Shown here: piece after piece, positions 53,118 to 61,928 of the stretch
Layout: each line of letters starts with the position of its first letter
Position numbering within the stretch: position 1 is the stretch's first letter
NCBI GenBank assembly: GCA_027343695.1
Contig: DAHWKJ010000028.1
Coordinates: 62,001 to 126,000, forward strand
Reading direction: 5' to 3'
Length of the DNA stretch: 64,000 nucleotides
Source: Sulfobacillus sp.
Lineage (GTDB): Bacteria; Bacillota; Sulfobacillia; Sulfobacillales; Sulfobacillaceae
The notes under the pieces: generated by a model
The model's database searches: none
Told to the model about the DNA's origin: nothing
Seen by the model: the letters and a program-made list of their open reading frames with translations, nothing else
Translations under genes and position numbers: made by a program

Positions 53118-54446
53118 ATGGACATCATACCTGATGAGCAAACTCTTTGGGCTCGACAACAGCGTTATCTAGTACCGGCGGTTATGCCCTACTACCAAGA
53201 GCCGTTGGACCTTACCCACGGTCGCGGTCTCGAGCTTTACGACCGAGATAATCGCCGTTACTTAGATTTTTTCGGGGGTATTCTCACGGTCTCGATTGGA
53301 CATGCTCACCCGGACGTGGTGCATGCCGTAGAAGATCAGGTGCACCAACTGAGCCACACCTCTACCCTGTATGTGACAAAACCGATGGTTGACCTGGCAG
53401 AGCGTTTGGCTGCCCTAACTCCTGGTGATCTCGAACAATCTTTTTTTACCAGCAGTGGTTCCGAGGCCAATGAGACTGCGGTAACCATGGCGCAACTGGC
53501 TACTGGTGCAAGCGAAGTGCTCGCTTTGCGCCACAGCTATTCGGGACGTTCCGCATTAGCCATGAATCTCACTGGGCAGGCATCATGGCGACTAGGTCTA
53601 TCCGGGTTGCCCGGAATTCGCCATGCCCATAATGCGTACTGCTATCGGTGCCCATTTGGGAAAAAACCCGAAACGTGTGGATTGGAGTGCGCCCAGGACC
53701 TGAACGAATTAATTGCTACCGAAACCAGTGGTCACATTGGAGCATTTATCGCCGAGCCGATTCAAGGTGTGGGAGGATTCATTACGCCGCCCGATACCTA
53801 TTTTCAAGAAGCCAGCGACATTGTCAGACGGCACGGTGCCCTCTTTATCGATGACGAAGTTCAGACGGGTTTCGGACGAACCGGGAAAATGTTTGGAATC
53901 GAGCACTCCGGGGTAGTACCGGATATTATGACATTTGCCAAGGGGTTGGCCAATGGGCTGCCGATAGGGGCTACCATCACGAGCAAGACCATCGCTTCTA
54001 AATATCAGGGGCCAACCATCAGTACCTTTGGGGGGAACCCCATCAGTATGCGGGCTGCCCTAGCTACCTTGACGGTAATTGAGCGGGAAAATTTAATGCT
54101 GAACGCGCAGGTGATGGGGGAACGACTAAGAGACGGACTTGAGCTACTCCAAGAAGAGTTTCCTTTCATCGGTGATGTCCGGGGCAAAGGTCTCATGCAA
54201 GGACTGGAATTTGTGCGGGACGACAAAGAACCCGCTCCCGACCTCGTACTCCGGTTTTTTGAGGGGACTAAGGTTCGAGGTCTCTTGTTGGGGAGGGGTG
54301 GTCTTCGGGGTAATATCGTCCGTATTGCGCCGGCGTTGACCGTCACCAAAAGCCACATTACCGAGGCCCTTGACACGATGCGCGAAGCGCTTACGGAATT
54401 AGTTCAACAGGACCCTGAACTGGCTTTGTTGCAACGTACCCATTAA
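53118..54446 (+). CDS. class III (omega) aminotransferase
   Basis: A 442-residue PLP-dependent aminotransferase of the AGXT2/4-aminobutyrate type. [11 protein letters not shown] binds phosphate, [14 protein letters not shown] holds the PLP-pyridine Asp, [14 protein letters not shown] the Schiff-base Lys, and TFGGNPIS follows. An unusual [17 protein letters not shown] insertion with four cysteines (~175-192) is seen in AGXT2-like enzymes. Substrate may be alanine/glyoxylate, beta-alanine or GABA. ATG 53118 has TGGAGG 8 bases upstream. Confidence 0.92.
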   Translation: MDIIPDEQTLWARQQRYLVPAVMPYYQEPLDLTHGRGLELYDRDNRRYLDFFGGILTVSIGHAHPDVVHAVEDQVHQLSHTSTLYVTKPMVDLAERLAALTPGDLEQSFFTSSGSEANETAVTMAQLATGASEVLALRHSYSGRSALAMNLTGQASWRLGLSGLPGIRHAHNAYCYRCPFGKKPETCGLECAQDLNELIATETSGHIGAFIAEPIQGVGGFITPPDTYFQEASDIVRRHGALFIDDEVQTGFGRTGKMFGIEHSGVVPDIMTFAKGLANGLPIGATITSKTIASKYQGPTISTFGGNPISMRAALATLTVIERENLMLNAQVMGERLRDGLELLQEEFPFIGDVRGKGLMQGLEFVRDDKEPAPDLVLRFFEGTKVRGLLLGRGGLRGNIVRIAPALTVTKSHITEALDTMREALTELVQQDPELALLQRTH

Positions 54447-54454
54447 GACGGATC

Positions 54455-54634
54455 ATGGAACAGCAAGTATTACAGTGGATTGACGGACCGTGGATATCGA
54501 GAGACCCCTATGCGCTGGTGCCGGTTTGCGCCCCCTCCACGGGAGGAGCGGTGGCCAGGGACGCGATGGCCGACCCCCAGACGTGGACCGAGCGGTCAAG
54601 TCAGCATAAGGGACGTTTGTGGTGGGACCGATAG
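54455..54634 (+). pseudogene. short aldehyde-dehydrogenase-like N-terminal fragment
   Basis: A 59-codon frame right after the aminotransferase: QWIDGPWIS, then APSTGGAVARDAMADPQTW, which resembles the opening of aldehyde dehydrogenases (xWIxGxW ... PATGxxxARxxxAD). It stops at 54634 and no continuation is visible in any frame up to the next gene. An ALDH next to an omega-aminotransferase is a common catabolic pair, so a deletion remnant is plausible. The remaining 164 bases to 54798 hold nothing else clear. Confidence 0.4.
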
Positions 54635-54798
54635 CCCCCAGCCCGTCGTGGAAAGCTCACTTTGGGCGCTCCGGTGTTTGACCACGAATCTCCTAGCAAG
54701 ATCAGAACATCCAATAAAAATGTGATGACGACTCGATGGTTCGGGTCCCAATCTGGTACCATGGTCTACAACCTGGATTAAAAAGTGGGGGGCTTGAG

Positions 54799-55995
54799 GT
54801 GATACCGACAAGCAAGTCCCAAGTCCGTCAACTTCTGGTGGAGCAACAGTTGCTCATGGATCCCGCGCCACGTGACTCGCTCCACGTGGTTCGGAGGCTT
54901 GAGTGCCTCCAACTAGATCCCGTGGCGCTGATCGGCCGCAATCAGGACTTGGTGCTGGGAGCTCGACTACAACAACCGCCGGGTGGCATTTTGGATGGAC
55001 TGCTAAGCCAAGGCAATCTGATCGAATATGAAGCCAATGCGGCCTGCATCATGCCTATCGAAGATATGGTGTGGTTAAAGGGCATCCAGGTTCGCAGGCA
55101 GCGGGCCCTCCAACCCCAACTGGACAGTCTTGGCCCCGTGGTGAAACACGTACTGGATCGACTGGCCCGCGAGGGCCCCCTACCGGCTCGCGAATTTGTG
55201 AGCCAAGAGCGTGTCGCTGGGTATTGGGATTCGGCAGTCGCTGCCACCAAGGCTACGTCGCACGCATTAAATGTCCTCCGGGACGTTGGCATGATCCGGG
55301 TGGTGGCCCGCGACAAAGGGCATCGCTTGTTCGATTTGATGGAACGGGGAATTGAGGCGTCTTTGCTGGATCGGTGGCGACAAATCTCGATTGAAGACGC
55401 GGATCGTGGTCTCCTCAATAAATATATTCGCGCTTATGGGATTATGGATCCCAGCGACCCACGGTTTGGCTGGCGGCATCATCCCATTGTCGAAAGAACA
55501 CGGCTGGTTGAACAATGCGTACAGCTCAAGTGGCTCACCCCGTTGGCGATTGAATCGCTACCGCGGCCTTATTATGTCGCCACCGACTTGTTGGAGCGTC
55601 TGGAGCACTATCGTGACGTTTCTGAAGTCCCCATTGAAGAGGCCTCAATCCGATTCTTACCGCCGCTTGACAATTTGTTATGGCGCCGTGAACGGCTGGA
55701 GGATATTTTTGACTTCAGCTATCGGTGGGAAATATATATTCCTGAGTCGAAACGACAATATGGGGCGTACGTCATGCCCATCCTCGCCGGCAGTAGGCTG
55801 ATTGGCCGCGTCAATGCCCGCTGTCTGCGAGAAGAGCAGCGACTTCAAGTGATGGGAGTTTGGTGGGAACCGGAAGCTCGGGTCACCCCGACTCTTATTG
55901 AGCGTTTTACCGATTCGCTCGCGCAATTTTCCACGCAACTTGGCATGAAGCAAATAGATTTTTTGGTACCCCTCGCACCGAAGGAACAGGCATAG
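54799..55995 (+). CDS. winged-helix YcaQ-like (AlkX) DNA glycosylase-family protein
   Basis: A 398-residue protein of the HTH_42/YcaQ family. The N-terminus (SKSQVRQLLVEQQLL) and RRLECLQLDPVALIGRNQDLVL resemble the first winged helix. The central IEYEANAACIMPIEDM and C-terminal FLPPLDNLLWRRERLEDIFDF are strong family marks. Characterised members unhook interstrand crosslinks and remove alkylated bases. I chose GTG 54799 with GGGGGG upstream; the frame opening at 54736 adds unsupported residues. Single-gene unit. Confidence 0.88.
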   Translation: MIPTSKSQVRQLLVEQQLLMDPAPRDSLHVVRRLECLQLDPVALIGRNQDLVLGARLQQPPGGILDGLLSQGNLIEYEANAACIMPIEDMVWLKGIQVRRQRALQPQLDSLGPVVKHVLDRLAREGPLPAREFVSQERVAGYWDSAVAATKATSHALNVLRDVGMIRVVARDKGHRLFDLMERGIEASLLDRWRQISIEDADRGLLNKYIRAYGIMDPSDPRFGWRHHPIVERTRLVEQCVQLKWLTPLAIESLPRPYYVATDLLERLEHYRDVSEVPIEEASIRFLPPLDNLLWRRERLEDIFDFSYRWEIYIPESKRQYGAYVMPILAGSRLIGRVNARCLREEQRLQVMGVWWEPEARVTPTLIERFTDSLAQFSTQLGMKQIDFLVPLAPKEQA

Positions 55996-56066
55996 GCAGG
56001 AGAAGCTCCTCGTAATGTAGAATATTCACTCATATTATGGAAATACCAAAAAGGTGGGAGAATCCA

Positions 56067-57650
56067 ATGATGGTGCCGATGAACGTCAATCGTTTCCTGA
56101 AACGGACCGCCAAACTCTATGCAACTAAAGTGGCGGTGATCGATCAGGATATGTCCTATACGTACCAGGAAATGTCCTTTCGGGTAGACCGCCTTACCCG
56201 AGCCTTAAAGGGACAAGGGATAAAACCGGGGGACCGGGTGGCATGGCTCAGCTATAACAACCACCCGCTCCTCGAAGCTTATTTCGGTGTGGTACAGTTT
56301 GGTGCAATTTTAGTCCCCTTAAACATCCGCTTAAGCCCCGACGATCTCGTTTATATTTTTAGTGACTGTACACCAGCACTGCTTGTCTTTGACTCTGATT
56401 TTGAGGAAACTGCCCGGCGCTTGGCGGCCGTTGTTCCGGATCTAAAGATGGTCGAGATCCAGATTGAGGGCAGTCACCCGGACTACTTGGACTACGAGTC
56501 GTTCTTGGCAAACGCACCCTCGGAACTAGGGGTTTCGGACTATCCCGAGACGGATGAGAATGCCGTTGCAGAGATTTTTTATACGTCAGGCACCACAGGA
56601 ATGCCCAAAGGTGTAGGACTTACACATCGAAACCTTTACATGAATGCGATGCAGATTCTCATTTCGGCCAATATTGGTGACGACGCCATTATATTGCATA
56701 CCATCCCGCTTTTTCACGTGAATGGATGGGGGACACCGCATTACATTACAGCGGTAGGTGGAACGCATGTCATGCTTCGGCGTTTCATACCCGACCTTGT
56801 GTTGCGGCAAATTGAAAGACATCGCGTAACCCATGCTAGCTTAGTGCCCACTATGGCTAATTTTCTGATCCAAGCGGCCCAAAGCCATCCGTATGACCTT
56901 TCAAGCCTTCGGTATGCAGTCTTTGGAGGGGCACCCAGTCCCTCCAGTTTTGTCCAAAACACCATGGATGCTCTTGGTGGTGAATATGTAGGTGGTTACG
57001 GCCTTTCGGAGACCAGCCCGATTGTGTCTCTCGCTGTGATCAAGTCAACATTAGCCGACCATGACCCACTGGCGCTGAACCGCTACCGCGGTACAGCGGG
57101 GCTGCCGGCGGTGGGGGTTGATGTGAGCATCGTCGATGATGACGACTACGATTTAGCATGGGATGGGGAATCGGTGGGGGAGTTAAGGGTACGAGGCGAC
57201 ATGGTGATGGCGGGTTATTGGAATAAACCGGAAGATACTGCGCTCGCGATTCGTGGAGGTTGGTTTTATACCGGCGACATGGCAGTCATTGATCCAGAAG
57301 GCTACATCCATATCGTGGACCGCAAAAAAGACATCATCATATCTGGAGGAGAAAATATTAGTAGCGTTGAATTAGAAGACGCCTTATTCCAGCATCCCGC
57401 GGTGTTCGAGTGCTGCGTTATTGGGATCCCAGACCCCAAATGGGGTGAAGTGCCAAAGGCTGTCGTCGTGTTGAGGCCTGGGATGAGTGTGGATGCGGGA
57501 GAGCTTTTAGGGTTTGTGAACCAAAGAGTCGCTTCATTCAAGGCCCTGAAGGGGCTGGATTTTACAGCGGAACTACCTAAGACGGGTACTGGAAAAATTC
57601 AGAAGACCGTGGTCCGAAAACGTTACGGCGCCGGTTGGTATCAAGACTAG
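56067..57650 (+). CDS. long-chain acyl-CoA synthetase-like AMP ligase
   Basis: A 527-residue ANL enzyme of the fatty-acyl-CoA ligase type. P-loop FYTSGTTGMPKGV, GGYGLSETSPIV, TGDMAVIDPEGYIHIVDRKKD, SGGENISSVELEDAL and the catalytic Lys in LPKTGTGKIQKT are all intact. It would activate a fatty or other organic acid. The ATG at 56067 follows GGTGGGAG by 6 bases; an ATG at 56037 is in frame but has no ribosome binding site. An SDR follows after 10 bases, so the two form an operon. Confidence 0.93.
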   Translation: MMVPMNVNRFLKRTAKLYATKVAVIDQDMSYTYQEMSFRVDRLTRALKGQGIKPGDRVAWLSYNNHPLLEAYFGVVQFGAILVPLNIRLSPDDLVYIFSDCTPALLVFDSDFEETARRLAAVVPDLKMVEIQIEGSHPDYLDYESFLANAPSELGVSDYPETDENAVAEIFYTSGTTGMPKGVGLTHRNLYMNAMQILISANIGDDAIILHTIPLFHVNGWGTPHYITAVGGTHVMLRRFIPDLVLRQIERHRVTHASLVPTMANFLIQAAQSHPYDLSSLRYAVFGGAPSPSSFVQNTMDALGGEYVGGYGLSETSPIVSLAVIKSTLADHDPLALNRYRGTAGLPAVGVDVSIVDDDDYDLAWDGESVGELRVRGDMVMAGYWNKPEDTALAIRGGWFYTGDMAVIDPEGYIHIVDRKKDIIISGGENISSVELEDALFQHPAVFECCVIGIPDPKWGEVPKAVVVLRPGMSVDAGELLGFVNQRVASFKALKGLDFTAELPKTGTGKIQKTVVRKRYGAGWYQD

Positions 57651-57660
57651 GAGGCGATTT

Positions 57661-58416
57661 GTGGGAGGCTTAGAAGGCAGAGTGGCCATTGTCACCGGTT
57701 CCGGTCAGGGCATTGGGCGGGCAGAGGCCGAAGTTCTCGCTGCGCGTGGAGCGCGCTTAGCAATTTGGGACTGGCATCTCGACTTGGCTGAAGCGACGGC
57801 AGCCCACATCATTTCGCATGGGGGCGTTGCTAAAGCCTACCGGGTCGACGTGGGCGACTCCTTACGTGTTGAGTCTGCTATGGAACAGGTCCGCAGTGAC
57901 CTGGGCCCGGTGAGTGTTCTGGTGAATAATGCCGGTATCACCAGGGATAATCTGTTGTACAAGATGTCCGAAGATGATTGGGATACCGTGATGAACATTC
58001 ACCTCAAGGGGGCATTTTTGTGTAGCCGCGCCGCACAGGCCGATATGGTGAAGCATCGGTGGGGACGGATTGTGTTGACATCGTCTACGTCAGCGTTGGG
58101 GAATCGCGGGCAGTCTAACTATGCGACGGCTAAGGCTGGTCTTCAGGGACTAACGAGGACCCTAGCGATAGAGCTCGGGCCATTTAATATCACGGTCAAC
58201 GCGGTAGCCCCCGGATTTATTGACACCGACATGACCCGGGGAACAGCCCGACGGCTTAATCTCGACCCCGAACAATTTAAGGAAGCCATTTCGAGCACCG
58301 TTCCAGTAGGACGGGTCGGAGTGCCGGAAGACGTGGCACACGCCGTCGGATTCTTTTGTGATCCCGAGTCGTCCTATGTCAGCGGGCAGGTTTTGTATAT
58401 TCGCGGTGGACCCTAA
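57661..58416 (+). CDS. short-chain dehydrogenase/reductase (FabG-like)
   Basis: A 251-residue classical SDR. TGSGQGIGRAEAEVL is the cofactor motif, NNAGITRDNLLYKM the NAG motif, Ser in LTSSTSA and Tyr/Lys in NYATAKAGLQG the active site. Resembles 3-oxoacyl-ACP/CoA reductases. GTG 57661 follows AGGAGG by 6 bases. With the upstream acyl-CoA ligase it may work on acyl-CoA intermediates. It overlaps the convergent gene by 4 bases. Confidence 0.93.
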   Translation: MGGLEGRVAIVTGSGQGIGRAEAEVLAARGARLAIWDWHLDLAEATAAHIISHGGVAKAYRVDVGDSLRVESAMEQVRSDLGPVSVLVNNAGITRDNLLYKMSEDDWDTVMNIHLKGAFLCSRAAQADMVKHRWGRIVLTSSTSALGNRGQSNYATAKAGLQGLTRTLAIELGPFNITVNAVAPGFIDTDMTRGTARRLNLDPEQFKEAISSTVPVGRVGVPEDVAHAVGFFCDPESSYVSGQVLYIRGGP

Positions 58417-59138
58417 CGCGGTTCCCGTTCCGCAATCAGACACCGTGCGGTCTCAAAAACAGAGTGCAGCATTTCACGGGTCAATCGACCAGTTTGGGTA
58501 TTTTGGCGACTAGGATGGTATGAAATGATTAGGACGGTAGGGCGCACCCCTGGTATCTCGATTTGAGTGCCATGAGAAAATTTCCAATGCCGCACGTCGA
58601 GGCCTCGGTCCCGATAATGGGTTCTTACTGCTTCGTACGCCATTCGCCCTAGTACCAGGATTACACAAGGTTGAATCACGTCAAGTTCAGCAATGAGATA
58701 CGGCCGGCAGTTACGAAATTCATCGACCGTGGGGCGGTTATCGGGTGGGGCACAGCGTACGGCGGCGGTGATATAGGCCCTGACTAATTGGAGGCCGTCC
58801 TCGCGGTACGCACTGGTCATTTGGTTGGCAAAACCGGTGGCGTGCATGGCCCGTATCAGCCAGGTGCCAGAATCGTCGCCGGTAAACATTCTTCCAGTGC
58901 GATTGCCTCCATGCGCCGCCGGCGCCAAGCCTACCACCATGAGCGCGGCCTTGGGGTCGCCAAATCCAGGTAGCGGTCGACCCCAATATTCTTGGTGCCG
59001 ATACCGTTTAACCTTTTGTTGGGATACTTCGGTCCGCCAGTTCACCAATCGTTCGCACATAGTGCATGACACGACAGCTTCGGTAATTTGTGACAGATCT
59101 GAAAAGCCAGTCGGTTTAATATCCATGACCTTAATCAT
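58413..59138 (-). CDS. family 5 uracil-DNA glycosylase (UdgB type)
   Basis: A 241-residue glycosylase. Motif 1 GLAPAAHGGNRTGRMFTGD (~73-91) is diagnostic of family 5, with Ala where other families have the catalytic Asp. Motif 2 is SYHPSRQNTQTGRL. Cys residues at 25 and 28 (SCTMC), in AAVRCAP and IQPCVILVLG would hold the 4Fe-4S cluster. It removes uracil and other deaminated bases, fitting a hot or acidic habitat. The start has only a weak ribosome binding site. Confidence 0.92.
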   Translation of the reverse strand: MIKVMDIKPTGFSDLSQITEAVVSCTMCERLVNWRTEVSQQKVKRYRHQEYWGRPLPGFGDPKAALMVVGLAPAAHGGNRTGRMFTGDDSGTWLIRAMHATGFANQMTSAYREDGLQLVRAYITAAVRCAPPDNRPTVDEFRNCRPYLIAELDVIQPCVILVLGRMAYEAVRTHYRDRGLDVRHWKFSHGTQIEIPGVRPTVLIISYHPSRQNTQTGRLTREMLHSVFETARCLIAEREPR

Positions 59139-59541
59139 AAGAGTTCTCTACATCCCTGTCCAGGTGGTTCCTGTTTAAACTGTTGAGCAATTACCACGGT
59201 ATCCCAATTTACCGACATATAATGAAGAATTATGCGAATCGATAATGATAAATTATTGTAATTGTTGTGGGGACTTAATAGGATGATGTTGATTCAAACG
59301 CACTAGTGCTGAATAACTATCGGTACTGTGCAATTATCTATGGTTTTGTACCAAAAATTGGGTTGGACACGGGGTGTGTTCGTCCAAGGTTTACCCGGAA
59401 ACCGTTTAGGAGCTATTTTCCCTAGAGAATTCCGAATGGTTGATAAATTCCGACGCCGGAACAGTAATCTCGGAGCCAAACCTCCCTTGGACGCTCATGA
59501 GGGGATGTTGGGAACGTATAGCGAGAAAGGGAGTGTGTAGA
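59139..59541. promoter_or_regulatory. 403-bp AT-rich divergent region before the OFA transporter
   Basis: Clearly more AT-rich than its surroundings around 59200-59330. A palindromic ATAAT-N5-ATTAT lies in GATAATGATAAATTATTG at 59241-59258 and resembles half of a Fur-type box, though the right half departs from it. An open frame at 59328-59540 has no recognisable content. The OFA start is reached by AAAGGGAG at 59526-59533. Confidence 0.4.
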
Positions 59542-60945
59542 TTGGCAGTCGCGTCAAGTAATGTCCCGTACCGAGAAGTGCGGGATGCTAAAGGCCGCGT
59601 CTATCGTGTAGGAGAGTCTCCCAAGGACATCATGGGCTATGGCCGAATTGTGATGATTCTCTTACCGTGGATCGGCATGATGCTGGCCTCTACCTTGGAA
59701 TATGGTTGGGGAGCGGCATCAGCGACCGTGGCTCATCAGTATCACTGGAGCCTAACGACAGCATTTTGGAACTACTCCGTGTATGTGGCCTTTGAGGCCG
59801 GCGTTTCGTACTTCAACGGGCGGTTTCGCGAGCGAGCCACCTGGTGGAAACCAAAGACCGCGATGTTGGTCGGTGGTATTTTGGTTGCACTGGCATACTT
59901 TTTCTTGGCGCACTCGGTCGCGCCATGGATTGCCTATGCCGGTTATGCCGCGCTGGGAGGTATTGGATCAGGATTGGTCTACTCCACCTGTGTGAACACC
60001 GTAGGGAAGTGGTATCCTGAAAAGAAAGGCTGGCGGACTGGATTTGTGGATGGCGGTTGGGCTTATGGTGCCGTCCCGTTCATTATTCTCTACGCCACGT
60101 CGTTTAATACCCATGACTTTCTTACCATCTTGTACCTGACCGGTGCCATTTTGGGCGGCGGTTTGATCATCATTAGCTTCTGGTTCAAAGATCCGCCGAA
60201 AAGCTGGTGGCCAGCAGAAGTCGACCCCATTGAGTTTTCTAAGACCAAAGCTGCATGGGCATTGAAGTACAATCCCCCAGCTATTCGCCAAATGACCACC
60301 CGGCAAATGTGGCGGACTTCTAAACCGCCCTGGATGGTCCTAGAATTCTTGCTGATTGCGGGAACCTCACTGTTTGGTGTCGGATTCTACTATCCCTTTG
60401 CTGTGGCTGTCCATCTTGGATCGGTCGCAATTATTGCTGGGGCGACTGGTTTCGCGTTCACCGACGGGATTGGGCGACCGCTCGTCGGTCTCTTATCGGA
60501 CCGGATTAGCCGTCGATGGGCAGAAGTAGTCGTGTATAGCCTCTTGGGTGTGACAACGATCGGGTCCCTTGTCACAGGGCGCCTTCATCTGGCGATTCCC
60601 TTCGTCATCTTTGCCCTACTCTCAGGCGGAACCTCCGGCTCGTTGTTTGTGTTGAACCCGTTGATGGTCAGTGACTATTTCGGCACGGACCACCAGACGG
60701 AGAACTACGGGACCATCTACGCGGCGAAAATTGTCGGTGGTGTTTACGGTGGTGTGGTTGCAGCTTACCTCATTACCGGGACCGGAAGCTACACTTGGGC
60801 CTTTGTTGTCGGAGGTCTGATGGCTTTGGGCGCCGCTGCCATCGCCGCAATATTCTTTGCACCACCTACAGAAGAGGAAGTCCGTCGCGCGATGGGAGCC
60901 GATTTCGACCGCTCACCAGTGCGCGACATGAGTCCCCCTGCCTAA
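59542..60945 (+). CDS. OFA-type (oxalate/formate antiporter family) MFS transporter
   Basis: A 467-residue, twelve-helix MFS protein of the OFA branch. First helix LLPWIGMMLASTLEYGWG, GGIGSGLVYSTCVNTVGKWYP and FKDPPKSWWPAE after helix 6 are family marks. Likely carries a small mono- or dicarboxylate. I chose TTG 59542 because AAAGGGAG lies 8 bases upstream. A separately encoded 51-residue membrane subunit follows after a strong hairpin. Confidence 0.88.
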   Translation: MAVASSNVPYREVRDAKGRVYRVGESPKDIMGYGRIVMILLPWIGMMLASTLEYGWGAASATVAHQYHWSLTTAFWNYSVYVAFEAGVSYFNGRFRERATWWKPKTAMLVGGILVALAYFFLAHSVAPWIAYAGYAALGGIGSGLVYSTCVNTVGKWYPEKKGWRTGFVDGGWAYGAVPFIILYATSFNTHDFLTILYLTGAILGGGLIIISFWFKDPPKSWWPAEVDPIEFSKTKAAWALKYNPPAIRQMTTRQMWRTSKPPWMVLEFLLIAGTSLFGVGFYYPFAVAVHLGSVAIIAGATGFAFTDGIGRPLVGLLSDRISRRWAEVVVYSLLGVTTIGSLVTGRLHLAIPFVIFALLSGGTSGSLFVLNPLMVSDYFGTDHQTENYGTIYAAKIVGGVYGGVVAAYLITGTGSYTWAFVVGGLMALGAAAIAAIFFAPPTEEEVRRAMGADFDRSPVRDMSPPA

Positions 60946-60964
60946 AGGTCTGACTAGTTTCGGG

Positions 60965-60996
60965 TCGGGATCTCATGGTGATGCATGAGATCCCGA
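60965..60996 (+). terminator. perfect 13-bp hairpin between OFA large and small genes
   Basis: TCGGGATCTCATG / CATGAGATCCCGA with a 6-base loop, 19 bases after the OFA stop and 31 bases before the small subunit. No U-run follows, so it may slow or attenuate transcription, or protect the upstream mRNA end, instead of fully terminating. Confidence 0.55.
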
Positions 60997-61027
60997 TTAC
61001 TATCTTGGAAAACGGGAGGTCACGATA

Positions 61028-61183
61028 ATGCGCGAGTACTTTAACCTTGCTGCTACCACGCCATTTCACCTGCTCGGCATTCAAAAAACTCCTTGGTGGC
61101 TCATCGGATTGGTATTGGCCGGTGCTATCGTCTCACGCACTGCAGTCTTCTTTTGGATGATGTGGCGCCGCAAGAAAGACTGA
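61028..61183 (+). CDS. OFA MFS transporter small subunit
   Basis: A 51-residue single-span membrane protein: TTPFHLLGIQKTPWWLIG then a hydrophobic helix (~26-45) and a basic end WRRKKD. GGGAGG lies 8 bases upstream of its ATG. Its position directly behind an OFA transporter and its TPWW motif match small proteins annotated as 'MFS transporter small subunit' in other bacteria. It probably stabilises or regulates the transporter. Confidence 0.8.
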   Translation: MREYFNLAATTPFHLLGIQKTPWWLIGLVLAGAIVSRTAVFFWMMWRRKKD

Positions 61184-61205
61184 CTCAAACCTGCAGTGGA
61201 TTAGA

Positions 61206-61451
61206 TTAGCCGCGACGGGCTTCCTTGACGATGTCGGAGCTATTAGTGGGGAACCGGACAACGGCATCTTGGTGTACGAGTTTTGTAGAACCACCGAGCT
61301 TTTGGGTAAAGCGCGAGGTCGTGATGGCTACCCCAAGCATGACAAAGAATACTGCGAGCGACAATCCGAGCAATACCATCGACACGGGGTTGTTCGTGGT
61401 CAGAGCGTGAAGCAGTTGCGGGGTCTGTAGTGAAGTGAATGGTGAAATCAT
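61206..61451 (-). CDS. small single-span membrane protein
   Basis: An 81-residue protein with one helix at ~23-44 (VSMVLLGLSLAVFFVMLGVA) and a polar C-terminus with TSRFTQKLGG. GAAGGAGG lies 8 bases before the ATG at 61451, which is strong support. I do not recognise it. It is convergent with the OFA small-subunit gene, whose transcript would run antisense through it to the terminator at 61566. Confidence 0.75.
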   Translation of the reverse strand: MISPFTSLQTPQLLHALTTNNPVSMVLLGLSLAVFFVMLGVAITTSRFTQKLGGSTKLVHQDAVVRFPTNSSDIVKEARRG

Positions 61452-61565
61452 GGTTAACGCCTCCTTCAATCAGTTCGTATCTCTGGTCTTAGTCTAGGAC
61501 CCGAGGGCTGAACGAACAATAGAGGCCATTCTATGATGATTTATAGAAATTTTATATATTTTACC

Positions 61566-61593
61566 AGGCCACCAGATTTCTGTGGCCTTTTTT
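61566..61593 (+). terminator. rho-independent terminator
   Basis: AGGCCAC / GTGGCCT stem, 9-base loop, then TTTTTT. It is oriented for plus-strand transcripts and lies beyond the minus-strand 81-residue gene, in that gene's upstream region, so plus transcripts from the OFA operon may reach it. Confidence 0.8.
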
Positions 61594-61928
61594 AGCGGGA
61601 GCGGGCTACGTGGTGTTGATAGCGCGGTCACGGGCTGTTCAAGCGGCTTGATGAAGGGCATGCCGGACGGCAGTACTGAGCTTGCGGCATAGTCCGCAAT
61701 GTCGACGAGTCGGCCCGCGTGCTGACCCCATCGGTGATTTGTGCCCGCCGGTAAATCTAGGGGGCATTAATGATGCTCCCCTGACCCGAGCCGGCAACTT
61801 GGTGGTTTCTGAGGCCTTTCTTTTATAGAGTCATTTTTATCGTGATGGTTCAATTGAATTCGAAACATAGCAGGAATTTGTTCAATTTAGGCGAAATCTT
61901 TTTCGTAGACTAAATAGGAGGCGGTAAA
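61594..61928. other. upstream region of the CBS-ACT gene
   Basis: No gene is seen. A bulged hairpin AGGGGGCAT / ATGCTCCCCT lies at 61759-61782. Nearer the gene the sequence is AT-rich, with a 10-bp palindrome TTCAATTGAA near 61850 and a repeat of TTCAATT about 30 bases later, which could be a regulator site. Confidence 0.4.

Noticed and set aside
52835-53128. Minus-strand frame of 97 codons before the aminotransferase
   Set aside because: No ribosome binding site, no recognisable motif, and it covers the aminotransferase start signals.
59328-59540. 70-codon frame before the OFA gene
   Set aside because: It lies in the leader, lacks a ribosome binding site and has no familiar motif.
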